Shown here in pieces: positions 43,440 through 55,556 of a stretch of 64,000 nt of DNA. Every line of letters begins with the position of its first letter. Position 1 is the first letter of the stretch. Both the position numbers and the translations under genes were made by a program. The notes beneath the pieces were generated by a model. It had not been told where the DNA came from. It saw nothing but the letters and a program-made list of their open reading frames with translations, and ran no database searches. The stretch is from Mactromeris polynyma (lineage: Eukaryota; Mollusca; Bivalvia; Venerida; Mactridae): the NCBI GenBank assembly GCA_032209605.1, contig JASFXZ010000004.1, positions 34,196,401 through 34,260,400 of the forward strand, given 5' to 3'.

Positions 43440-44040
43440 GAGTTTTATACATTTGGCCTTAGTATGTGGTCTTAGTATTTGTCCTTTGTATTTGTCCTTT
43501 GTAATTTTCATTTGTATTTTCATTTGTATTTTTCATTTGTATTTTTCATTTAGCTTTTATATTTGGCCTTTTTTGCATTTGGCCTTTATACTTGACCTTT
43601 GTATTTGGCCATTTACATTTGGCCTTATGTATTTGACCTTTGTATTTGGTCCTTTTTTTGCTTTTGGCCTTTGCATTTGGCCATTTGCATTTGGCCTTAT
43701 GTATTTGGCCTTTGTATTTGTCCTTTGTATTTTTCATTTGTATTTTTCATTTGTATTTTTCATTTAGTTTTTATATTTGGCCTTTTTTGCACTTGGCCTT
43801 TGTATTTGGCCATTTACATTTGGCCTTATGTATTTGACCTTTGTATTTGGCCCTTTTTTTCTACATAAGGCCTTTGCATTTGGCCATTTGCATTTGGCCT
43901 TATGTATTTGGCCTTTGTATTTGGCCTTTTTTTGCATTTGGCCTTTGTACTTGGCATTCGTTTTTGGCCTTTTGCATTTGTATTTAGCCTTTTGCATTTG
44001 GCCTTTGTATTTGGCCTTTGTGTTTTGTATGTGGATTTTC
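43440..44040 (+). repeat. TTTGGCCTTTGTA compound tandem array with about 214-bp duplication
   Basis: Short units (CATTTGGCCTTTGTATTTGG and TTTGTATTTTTCA) are themselves organised in a higher-order copy of about 214 bp, beginning at CATTTAG at 43547 and again at 43761. All frames within are low-complexity artefacts rich in Phe, Leu, Trp or Lys. Confidence 0.85.
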
Positions 44041-44044
44041 ACGC

Positions 44045-45820
44045 TCGGCGTTTTATATCCATTTTATTGCAAAATCATACATTTTTTTGCAAAATACGTC
44101 TCTTAAATCCGCTAATAAGTTTTGTTTAATTTCACAACAACTTTCTGTATTTAACTAGTAGATCTATTGCAGTGGCCTACGTCTTCTACCGCTGTCAGTG
44201 TATCAAAATAATCAAGGGGGGAGAACAAATTACATTTAGATACATATTGAATCATCTAGGGAACATTACGAAATAACAAGTATGCTGTGTTAAAGTATAG
44301 AAAGAACAAAATTGGCTCCATGATAGACGAGGAGTGATGTGGGGCATGACATTGGTGCTCCCTGTAGGATCGGTTGATAATTATGGAGAGATTTTCAATA
44401 ATACATTTTTTCATGATATGGTAATTAGCTGTTGACTGATAAATTTGTAATATGTAGATAGTAGACTGTGCTAAGCATGTTAGTGACTGTAATCATAACA
44501 AATTGGTTATAAATGTCAAGGGACAAAATACATATAAATAATGTAAATAGATGTGTAAACCATTGAAAATCTGTCGTTAAGATAAGTCTCAACAGTTTGG
44601 TGTCCTACTAACAGACATTTTAATCTTTCGAAAATGTGACACCTAAGCTATTTATCCCTAGTATGCAACTCGAAATACTTGAATACTTTCGACACAAACT
44701 GTTTGGCCACTACCACTTGTCAACTACACAATGTTACATGATGGTATTACCAGCCTGTACAGCATATATGTCAACAGTGATAATGATGTCCGAGATATGA
44801 TATGTACATCCTTTTGGAATAATCAAATCTCCATATATTGCTGGTGCTACATAGCAATCAATTAGATATGAATGTCAAACGTTCGTCAAATTCATGTAGC
44901 CTTTTTGCGATTCAATTATCTGAAAACGTTACATACTATCATATTATAATATATAAATATTTATACCGTTTCTGCTTCTCCTGGACTATCTGCATACTAT
45001 CTTGATCTAGCCTTCATTAATATAAATTGTCAGAATGAGATACTTTGCCATTTGATGAATACGTTGATACAAACAGATGGCTTTTGATGTATCAAACTGT
45101 CTCATTAAAACAAACACGCGCTCACAATCTGATATAATCGCAATAACATAACATGTCTTCTTGTTTCATTTAAGTCAGAATTTGTCACTGCTTCATGCAG
45201 AGTTATATGCCACTACGCGAGTATTAGTACTTTACGAGAGAAATAAGATATACTACGGAAACATGCAGGATAAATCACCATTACGGATATTCAATAAACT
45301 ATGCACATATCCATATAGTATTATCAAATTACGACAAGACATGATTTATTGCTCAATTTCACATTTATTTGATTTACCAAATGTGAATTTAAGTTTAGAA
45401 CAGATAAACCTACTGTTCGTTGTTTAAACTTATTAAGTTATGTTATATATTGTATAGACTCTTGTACTAAATCATACTGTTCAAAATAACGTTAATAATA
45501 ACTGCGACATGATTACTTTCAAACGGGAGAAAATTTATATGGAAACATTTTTACAACAATTTTGAAAGTAGAAGCAGTCAGACTTTTGAATCTTAGCAAA
45601 TCCCTAAACATCTACAACTAAAATGTATATCCACTTCCGTTCTTCAACATACTTTCAGCTCTGGTCAGGGGCCTGTTGACCTAACACGTGGTCCAGTGGC
45701 CCAGGGTCACCTACCACCTCCAACCCGTTCTGTCGCTAACAGCTGACAACTACCCTTTTATAAATCAGAGGTATAAACAAACGAATCTGATAGTATAATC
45801 TTCAGTCAAATTGTCACTGA
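44045..45820. other. Intergenic, nothing recognised
   Basis: The 88-codon frame at 45161-45427 has no recognisable domain. No repeats identified. Confidence 0.3.
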
Positions 45821-45829
45821 AAATATTTT

Positions 45830-45903
45830 CCCGGCAGGATTCAAACTAACGATCTCCAAATTGGTCGTAAAATAGTCAACCGGCTGCTTTACCGGATAGG
45901 CAG
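45830..45903 (-). repeat. tRNA-derived SINE head
   Basis: Minus strand: TAAAGCAGCCGGTTGAC (A box) and GTTAGTTTGAATCCTGCC (B box) at tRNA-like spacing, ending CCGGGAAA. No functional anticodon arm. Confidence 0.45.
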
Positions 45904-46199
45904 CCTTCATATCTCGTTAAAATCTTCGACACTACCATTTCTGCTGATTTGCATAAATATGTTATTAATATAAACAATAATTAAGAAGTAATACAAGTAT
46001 TATTATTACTCCGGCTCGGTGTTTTAAGTGATAAATACCATTATGTCAGCTAATATGTTAACATAATGTTGAATGCTCTATAAAAGTCCTCATTAATTCC
46101 ATCATCTACAACAAATGCTTAACGGAAAACCAACAACACTAGCCATCATAGGAACAACTGCAAAACTTACAAGAGCATCAGCAGCAACGATAAGAGCAA

Positions 46200-46690
46200 G
46201 TACAAGAACAAAAACTATAGACAACAACTATAAAAAAAACTATAAACAACAACTATAAACAACAACTGTTAACAACAACTAGTAACAACAACTATGAACA
46301 ACAACTGTAAACAACAACTATGAACAACAACTGTTAACAACAACTAGTAACAACAATTATGAACAACAACTAGTAACAGCAACTATGAACAACAACTATG
46401 AACAACAACTATGAACAACAACTATGAACAACAACTAGTAACAGCAACTATGAACAACAACTATGAACAACAACTAGTAACAACAACTATGAACAACAAC
46501 TGTAAACAACAACTATAAACAACAACTATGAACAACAATTGTAAACAACAACTGTAAACAACATCTAATAACAACAACCATTGACAACAAATATAAACAG
46601 CAACTATAAACAACAGCTGTAAACAACAACTGTAAACAACAACTATAAACAACAACTATAAACAACAACTATAAACAACAACTATAAACT
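46200..46690 (+). repeat. 13-bp minisatellite (AACAACAACTATG-type)
   Basis: About 37 units of 13 bp, with subtypes ending TATAA, TATGA, TGTAA, TGTTA and TAGTA. The subtypes appear in runs, which suggests local expansions. Only A, C, T and rare G on this strand. Confidence 0.9.
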
Positions 46691-46731
46691 ACCAGCGTCC
46701 GTTTCTATTTTGACGTCATTTCATGTCTGTA

Positions 46732-46984
46732 AAGCCCTGTCCTACTGTCACGACTTCGGGCACGAATGCCGGCGAGTAGGAGAGAATGAAAAAGTCGTAG
46801 TGGTTCGCCGTGTACTGACCATAGGTAGAGTTCCATTTCAAATATGTTGTGGCGAATAGAGGAGAACTGCCCCGAATCACCAGGACTCCCAACAATACCC
46901 TGTTCGAATTATGAGGAATGTCCGCGATTTCTACATTCGTACCATTTCGCCACTCAAAGTCGTGATGGTGGGACTTAGGCTTAA
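46732..46984. mobile_element. About 253-bp MITE, AAGCC(T)...CACGACTT ends
   Basis: Left AAGCCCTGTCCTACTGTCAC then GACTT; right, in reverse, AAGCCTAAGTCCCACCATCAC then GACTT. Terminal repeats of about 25 bp with a core lacking any long frame. Lies directly after the 13-bp array. Confidence 0.7.
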
Positions 46985-47270
46985 GTTTACATCATTACGT
47001 CATTTAACGTCAGCGACACTTTCTATCTTGATACAGTTTCAAACAATAGTTTTGTTTCCTTAGTAGAGTCTGGCGTTAATTTGCTTCTCCGTGTATTGTT
47101 TTAAATTGTGTCACTTTTTGTCTAGTTATTTAATTTCTTTAAACATATCACCATTATTTAAGATGAATAATGGTTGTTGTTTTTTACGGATAAGTTACTA
47201 CCGACTAAGTCGAATTGTGTGTATATCTATATTTAAGACATTAATGACCATTTAGCGATTCAGTGTTAGG

Positions 47271-47672
47271 TTAGTTAGCTGTTAAATCGATTTAAACCCC
47301 CATTATTTTTACTGATAGTTCCAAGGCTGTATTTCGCTGTATGGTTATTATTTCTTTTCTTAATGTATGTTATGTTCCCCTTTCCCCTGTACGGTTCTTT
47401 TACAGTGTTCATGTTATTTTCTGCCCATGTTCGGCATATTGTTGCCAGCTGTCTTGACTTGTCCTGTGATCTTTTCCATCCATTAATTCTCCCCCAACTG
47501 TTTGTCCTCTTTGATTCTCCTAGTTAACCTTTACGGTCGGCCCGGCCATTCCTTACACCTCTGTCCCCTTACGTTTGAGCCTCCGCAAATGCCTTACGTT
47601 TTATGGATTGTTGTTTTCCCGGAGGTCTGTGTGGAGAGGCACTGTCTTATGTATGTGGCGTTCCCTGTAGTA
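47271..47672 (+). repeat. Dispersed repeat family R1, copy 2
   Basis: Shares GTTCCAAGGCTGTA, TCTTGACTTGTCCTGTGAT, TTTGATTCTCCTAGTTA and GAGGCACTGTCTTATGTATG with copy 1, in the same order and spacing. Confidence 0.75.
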
Positions 47673-47879
47673 CCTACTCTGTCTTCTATAAGAAAAACAA
47701 TGTCTGGAGTTTAGAATGACAGTGTGCTTCACTGCTACTTCTAATGTTACGCATTGTACCATAGGTTTGATAACAGAAAGCAGAACGTACACTGAGACGA
47801 AAACGAAATATATACCGGCGACAAGATCGCACCATAAAACGTGGCTATTGTTCTTAGTTTACTGATTTATAGATGAAAC

Positions 47880-48910
47880 ACAGTCCCAGCGAAATAAATC
47901 TACAAGTAATTATACATAAAGCATTCCCATAATTGCCATTTAAATTCCATTAAATTTTACGAATGAATTTACAGCACTGTATTTAATCTCAGTGTCTGCC
48001 TTGATCATTACAAACACGAATTCCACAACTTTGAAATACGGAGGTTTTTGCTGACTGGCATACGGCATCTCTGCATGGAAAAAATGAAGATTATAATTCG
48101 TTTTAACGGAATCAAATATGAATGTGTCAGTTATTAGACTTCGAAAAGATCAGATTCGACCCGTTGGAATGCTTCACTATAACACTTTTATATTAAATAT
48201 TTCGGGCGAGTTTTAAAACATTTGGGAGTGATCTTCAACAATATTTGTTAACGCGTGCAAAATTATATTGTTACTTCAACGATCATCATAAACAGTTACT
48301 TGTGTATGTTCCCCTGTCTAGTCTCTGTATTAATTACAATCACTGTTTAGAAAGGACTTTGTTGTTTTTGTATGTTAATATGCATTATTAAGAGCCATTG
48401 TATCCCTTGATAGTTAGAACTAATTTGTATTTGTTCGCACCAGTGGCAGTTATGGTGAAACATTCCAAGTTAAGCAAAACATGTCATCAACATGATCAAA
48501 TACAAAGTACTAGCTGATCAAAAACTTTGTTTCCGCACAATGATCAATTGATAATCCCAAAAGAGTTATAAGAACAGAGAAATTACTTTTGTTTGGCTGT
48601 TGTTGAATTTAACAAAAATGAATGTATTAGTGAAGCAGGAAATGTCCACAACAAAGTGCACAGGCATGTCGATAGCTCATTATGATCAAATATATACATG
48701 TGTAAACGAATACAAACGTTAAGGCAAATTGGACAGGATACACATATACATGTTGGTGACAATAGGTGTACCGCATTGGAACGATCAGGTGCAAAAACAA
48801 CACTTATGGTTAGACTTGGGCTAAGTGAGCACCCACTAGTACAGTTAAACAACAATCACCCTAATTGAAAAGGCACTTTTCTAGACTTTATGTATTTCAG
48901 TTTCAAATAT
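47880..48910 (-). repeat. Dispersed segment R2, copy A (inverted)
   Basis: In reverse it matches 55557-57310 and 61990-63860: AACAAATACAAATTAGTTCT, then ACTATCAAGGGATACAATGG and TCTTAATAATGCATAT; also TTTATGTATAATTACTTG and AACTGAAATACATAAAG. Confidence 0.6.
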
Positions 48911-48999
48911 GGCGACTTTTTGGGCAACTCATGGCTTCTAACCAGAAGGAATTACTACAATAAGTTACCCACCATAATTGGAGGATGAATGACATGTTT

Positions 49000-51590
49000 T
49001 TTTCGACAGCTAGTTCACCATTGTGGACATATGACAACGTTTCGTGATTCCGACCAATAGATTGACTGCCGAGAGCTTTACTGACTGGGCGGCTATACTT
49101 GGCAACATGAACAATCTATCATATTCATACTAACATTCATATTGTCCTTATTTGTCGAAACATCATAACTTGACATAAGCCGGACGCCCACATATTTCAT
49201 TTTTCATGAAGGACGATGAATGTGTCACGAGAAGGAATGCAACTGGATTTAGTGTCGCTTCGGGGATAGGATCTAGTTAGCAACTAATAACATTAATACT
49301 CTGAACACAATATTGCAGTCAGTATAAGTGTATTGGGCATTGAATACAATATATTATTTCTCACAGCGGGGTATAAAACAAAATGTTAGCAGCGACATTC
49401 GAAGAGAGTGTTACATTACACTGAACACAAACACAAGGCGATACGTCACGTAGGTTAATTAATTAGACGATAGTTTACCGTAGAGTGTGCTAATGTAAAT
49501 AAGTAATTGATAAAAGTACCAAGTATAATAGTAAACCATGGTGAATACAGTTGTTCTCATTCGAATTATGGTCGATTAAGCTGCATTTCGATGAATATGT
49601 CCTCGTTGAAAGTTCTTTGGAAAAATATTAAAATACTCTTTATACCCTGGTACCGGCACGTTGAAACTAGCTGACAAAATAGGCCATTATTTCATTACTA
49701 GTATCATTTTACGGGTCCTGTAAGGGCCAAACCGCTGATAGCCGGTAGGTAATGTCACGGCATGCCTTGTGGCCCACACGAACGTTCGAAGATTGTTGGA
49801 CCCATAGGGTCGTATAGCCGATGGCTGAGAGTTGAGCATGCGCAATGTTCATGCATCGATCAGATGAGACATACGAGTGGTCCCGGGCCGGTATGATTCG
49901 GGGCACCTTACTTGTCTTTTGCCCATGGGGAACCTATACGCCGAGAGCTTCGTGTAATGGAGATACTCAAACACAATAATTTATACAAAAACGCGATAAC
50001 GCATACAATTCATTTTAAGGGGAACATTACTCTGGCAGATTAGATGTGGTGTATAATGAAAGCTGTTTGAAACAAAGACCGACAAACAACGCTTAACACT
50101 TCGTTAAAATCGTGACATATGTTTATTTGGAAACACAACCCCCGTGTTTACCTGTTCAAATCATGTCTATTTCCACGGAAGATATGCAATGCAAATAACA
50201 ATGATTCCATAGTCTAAACACGTAATATTATGTTTCGTTAAACATTTATTTTACTATTTAGCATTTATTTGTATCAGGTCCGATTCTGTGAAAATGTGAC
50301 ATACGATTTTTTTCAAATTTACAATTCAAAAACATCTGTCAGAGAGAATATTATTTCAGAAATATTTCGGTTTAGATATTTCGAAGCATTCCAAACTGTT
50401 TTAACAAGTTTTAATTGATTCGGAAAACACAGATGTCTTGAAACGAAGAAATAAAACAGTTGTAAGAATGTTAGGCAAATAAATTGAATTTCAAATGGCC
50501 TTCGACGTGATGGAGAATTTAATATATTGTCTCCCATGAGATTTGATTGAACTAATTCTTCGAGAAAAACAATTAAATTTCAGAGTCTACACACGAAGGG
50601 CCAATACAAGTGCGAAGTATGGAAACAACTGTTGTAAAACTCATTTGTAATAGAAACAATACTACCTTTTTAATGAACAGTTGTATCATTGAAGAGTTTA
50701 TTTCATAAGGTATCTTTTTTAAATGGTTATAGAATTTGGTCAATATCCATTTTCTTGACTCGTGCCATAACACTGTCAGTAATGGTTTAATCTTTTGATA
50801 TCGCAAAATGTGACATCAAAATCATCATTGTCTCGAACAGAAATTATTTAAACTTATATCTGAACACTAACGACGTCTCGCTTTTTTACAGCTTCGTGCT
50901 TCTGGGAAAGAACATTGTAAGAGAAATAAATCACATGGTTTAGTGCCATCACGAACATTGAGGCTCCTTCAACAAGATAACCCACTGAACATTATACAAG
51001 TTGAAATCACGACTCTATATGTATAGAGTATACATATTTAATCAGTTTGATTGACTCCGATCCATTGGGCAAACTTCAACTTATGTTTTATTTACACCAT
51101 AACGTATCATAGAAAGTCGTATTTTGCAGTAAAGGAAAACTAATTGGCGAAGATAATAACAGTAACGGTTATCCTTCATATGCCCTGTTGCAGTCAGTCA
51201 GTTGCCTGCGAACAAATATAGACTATAACACAATACATCTAAGATGCCACTTGTTATATAAAGAACGAAATCTATAACTCTTTCTAAGGGTTGCAGGGAA
51301 GCCATATAGAGAATGATTGGTTGTTGACGCAGATAGAAAAAGGTTATCAGACGAGGCGTAGGAATTTATCGGGCGAGCCACTTTTCCTGTATGTATATAT
51401 AGTGGAATGGTAAAAGGTACAAAAACTACAAGCCCAATTTTGAAATAATATCACGCAAATGATCCTTTGGTGACCCCCCATACCAATATTGCTTAAATTG
51501 TGCGATTCATTAAAAATGCTGATTCAAATAATCTCAAAGATAAACGATAAAATAAATTCACTATGTTCACTCTTCCGGCAAACTCATATT
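49000..51590. other. Intergenic, little recognised
   Basis: Mostly AT-rich. A GC-richer patch at 49709-49920 (GGTCCCGGGCCGGTATGATT) differs in composition and may be an unrecognised repeat; no tRNA-like promoter boxes were convincing. Confidence 0.25.
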
Positions 51591-51599
51591 GTCTTCTGT

Positions 51600-51850
51600 T
51601 AACCTACATGTGAAATAAAGAGTTCCTTCCTTCTTTTGGTCAACTTAACTTATTGTCCCTTCCACCTTTTTGTCCCGTCTTTCTATTACTCTCTGTCGTT
51701 TTTTGGTAATCATCCAGACTATTCCTTATCTCCGCATCCCGGTAGATGTTTTCTGTTCCGAAACACCGTTGTTTGTTTTTTTGTGCTGACGTTTCCCAGG
51801 GATCTGAGTTGGGAGGTAATGTCTTATAAATGTGGCGTTCCATACACATG
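51600..51850 (+). repeat. Dispersed repeat family R1, diverged partial copy
   Basis: Retains the 3' part: TGTTTTTTTGTGCTGACGTT, then GGGAGGTAATGTCTTATAAA and TGTGGCGTTCCATACA, aligned with the end of the better copies. Confidence 0.5.
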
Positions 51851-51899
51851 TACCAACTTAATCCTCCGTTTGAAATAGCAGACGAAACACTAGTTATAT

Positions 51900-54765
51900 C
51901 TACTCGTCTTCGTTTTAATTTCAGTTATCGGAATTATGTGTAATTAAATTGCCGGAGCCTCATCTAATACAGTTCTATGGTATCGAGAATATAGCGCTTC
52001 GTAAGTTGTAAGCCGCTCGTGAATAATTGGGAATTAATTATTCTCCTAATGGTGAATATTAATTCTAGAAAAATATTAGGGGGTACGTAGAAAAAACCTA
52101 TGTATATTGATGTTAGAAGTCTTTGTAGAATATGGATTTTGCTTGTATCGTTTGCAATGAATATTTGGTCTACGTCACAGTGATAACAAAACAATACGTG
52201 TTTAGTTTTAATTTAATAATAAATTAAAATAAACAAACAACATGCCATGTACTCATCTACTCACTCGCATACTAATATTGAACATATACACCAAGGTAAC
52301 AAGGAATTAACATATCAAACTGATCAAGACGAGAACAATTATAGATACGTCAGAGCTACTGACGTATCAATATGACGTACTTTAGTTGTCACATGACTGC
52401 CATTCTACAATGGTAAGCTGCAAAGTTGTATAGAGCAAATGTTTATCCTCCTGATAGACGACTGACCGTTAGTCCTTGCAGAAATGTCCTTTGTCAACAA
52501 ATTATGTCATATGATACGTTATCATTAATGATTCCCTGTCTTAAACTCCCTTTAGGATTGTTGCATATTGGTATCAAATCATGAGTTTATTTTATTCCTG
52601 TTGTATTGTCGCTGTTCTTGTTGATTTTAAAAACATTTATTTTAAATTGATTTCACGTTTCGCTGTGACGTGTAATGTGTTGTTATGCATATTTTGTAAG
52701 TCCGAATAAATCCATTTCATTACAATTATGTTGCTAAGATGTCAATGCATTTAGAATTTTATATGTTTCGCTTTGCAAGGCCATATATCTTCTAAGAGAG
52801 CAAATTCAACATAAAATATAATCGTTGTGTTGGAAACAAAAGATGAACACAATTTTTCCCAGTTTTACCATCATGATATTTGCATAGACGTCAATTAAAT
52901 TACTGAAATCATTCCTAAACTATTGCACCAATGTAACAGATTTCATTTTTCAGAACGTTTTAAATGTATAAACGTACCGAATTTCTCCAGTATAACACAA
53001 TTCTAACGTTTACATATCTAATAACCCGTTCTCAAAGTTTCAATGGGAATTGTGTAGTTCGAATTATCTTGATAATTTGACGAATTTGCTGATCAAAAAA
53101 AAACTTGCAATTCTTGGTTTTGCTCGCCAGTACCAGTTCTGGTAGTTCTTGATAACGTTATGCCCACCATATTATCCAGACGGATACACAAATATGAGGA
53201 CACAAAAGCAATAAATCGGATCTTTGGAGACACATATATAAATCAAATGAACATAATCTGTTTGTATACCAGACAGTACTAGCCCCGTGGTAAATAAAAG
53301 AAGATGACAAGTGCAAGAAAGTACACACGTATACGACAACACAGTGCTAGGAAGTCACGATAAGTACACGGTCAAAGTTCCAAATGCTATGGTACATGAA
53401 CCTACCAGAGTGCCTTATTAACCGCCGAAACAATTTTATCTAAACATCAACCAGTGTTTAATGAATCTGGAAACGAGGATAGAAACACTGACTCAAGCTT
53501 AAGTGAATGTTTCTCAGCAGTGTTCCGAGATAAAAAGATTGGAGTCACATTTAGCCTGACACCAGACAGCACTTTCACCAAAGGTCACATAATTTTCTTA
53601 CTGTGTCATATATCTCCTCACAATTGTTCTTCAGACGTTGTATATTTCGATTAAATACCTACTCTCCACATAATGTATTTCTTCATAAGGACATTGCACT
53701 ACAATATGTCTTGTCGAGACAATTTTTAACCTGAATTTCGTAGGAGGGAAAATATGGGCTGTGTCGTGTCGCTCATATTACAATACTCATTGTACTTTAA
53801 ATATATCTATTTTGGTTTTAATGCTATTATGGTTTAAAGTTCCATATCATTCTTACTGTAACTCTAATATATATAAGCACTCATATGTAACAGTAAATCA
53901 TACGTATTTTTCCAGTATCTTTATTTAGTAAATTTAAATAAAAAATCTCATTTTTTCTAACAACAAAGGTAAACCACTTTAATATATCAATCGTTTGAAT
54001 AATAGGATGCTTAGACAAAATAATATTAGAATGAATGTGCTAAATGTCATGTACTTACTATACATGCAGCTTGCTTGTGCTTACACACATTTCAATAGCG
54101 TGTGTCCGTCTTATTAGCCCGGTCGAGCGCACTATTTGACATGTATATGAAACGAATATACGTCGTGTGTGGAGATTGATTATTCGTTAAGGGGTTGGGC
54201 ATCTAATGCATTCACTATAAATTATCACAGTTTTCAATTCCGTTTTCTCAAAGCGTTTTCAGTCAAAAATAACTAAAACTGAGGAATAAATGTCTAACAA
54301 TGTATCCCAAGTCATTTAAGATGTGACACTGATGTTCATTAATGTCGTGTGTGTAATACTTTGAACGGTCAGGAGGTCAGTCAATGAACCCTAATATCAT
54401 TACTTCAATTTAATTAAATTCAACATTTCGAGTTTGGGAGATATGACTTTGTTTAAAGCTCAGTTCAAGTACACGCCATCATTACCTACTGTTGTATTGT
54501 GTTTTCATGGTACACTTTTTTTTTAAAAATCGTAGTTTGGGAATACCGAAAACAAAATTGTGACCAGCTCGTGATTCATTCGTGACGAGGTTTTGACGGA
54601 GGTACATATTATTAGTTTTACAAATATACAATGATAAGTATGCATCACTTCCCTTTTCCTTAACTCTTTTAAGGCCATTTATTCGTGTGCATAGTTTATA
54701 GTAGATAACTTGTATGGACAGGTTACTGCATAAGTAGACAATTAATACTTATATCAATGAACGTA
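51900..54765. other. Intergenic, nothing recognised
   Basis: Contains only a small perfect hairpin at 52344-52368. The 66-codon frame at 53454-53654 shows no domain. Confidence 0.3.
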
Positions 54766-54770
54766 TAGCG

Positions 54771-55165
54771 GTTAGGTGTAAAGTTAGCTAGCTGTTAAAT
54801 CGATTTAAACCTCCAGTATTGTACTGACAGTTCCAAGGCAATAAATTCCCCTTTCCCCATGTGCACTGCAGTTACTTGACTTGATATAGAGTTCAGGTTA
54901 TTTTCATCCCCCAATGAGGCTCGTTGCCACTGGCTTTCGTGGCTTGTCCGTTGATATATTACATCTATTCAAAGGCCCTTGTTGTCCCAATAAAGTATCC
55001 ATCGTGGTTTGTAGTTAGCCAGCCAATTCCTTTTTCATCATTCCAATACATGCTTGCCCTTGCATCTTCGCAATCCCAAATGTTTCGTAAGCTGGTTTTT
55101 TTTCGTATGGGTCTTTGTGAGGAGGCATTGTTTTGCGAATGTAGCATTCCATGTAACAACTTATC
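54771..55165 (+). repeat. Dispersed repeat family R1, copy 3 (diverged)
   Basis: Begins like copy 2 (TAGCTGTTAAATCGATTTAA) and ends GAGGCATTGTTTTGCGAATG, with many changes in between. Confidence 0.6.
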
Positions 55166-55429
55166 GTCGATATATGTCACAATATTCTTGCAATGAGTTG
55201 TTTTAATAGGCTGACAACAAGTTGTTGTCTCGTCCACGTATTGTTAAGATCGTAGGCTAGCATCTCAACACCATCAGCCCATTTATAAGGCAAAGAAAAT
55301 TACCAAATTACTTTTATGACTTAGGGCATGCTGTAAGCAAATTGACAATGCAATATAATTGCTGACCTGAAAAAAAATAACTGCCGTAAATATGCTAAAA
55401 GCTTTTCGCGCTCTTCATTTGCTAAGGTT

Positions 55430-55542
55430 TTCCATAGATTTCCCCTATACCTCCACAATCCCTCATGTTTCGTAGGTTGGTGTTTCCCTAGGGTATTTGT
55501 GTAGGAGCATTGTTTTATGTATACGGCGTTCCTTGTAACAAA
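55430..55542 (+). repeat. Dispersed repeat family R1, 3' fragment
   Basis: GTTGGTGTTTCCCTAGGG then GGAGCATTGTTTTATGTATA and GGCGTTCC, matching only the end of the family. It runs straight into segment R2 copy B. Confidence 0.5.
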
Positions 55543-55556
55543 TTAATATTTCTACA

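Noticed and set aside
45161..45427. 88-codon frame as a retroelement end
   Set aside because: No Cys/His motif or reverse-transcriptase block could be recognised.
30195..46690. CRISPR array
   Set aside because: Repeats are contiguous tandem units without unique spacers, in a eukaryotic context.
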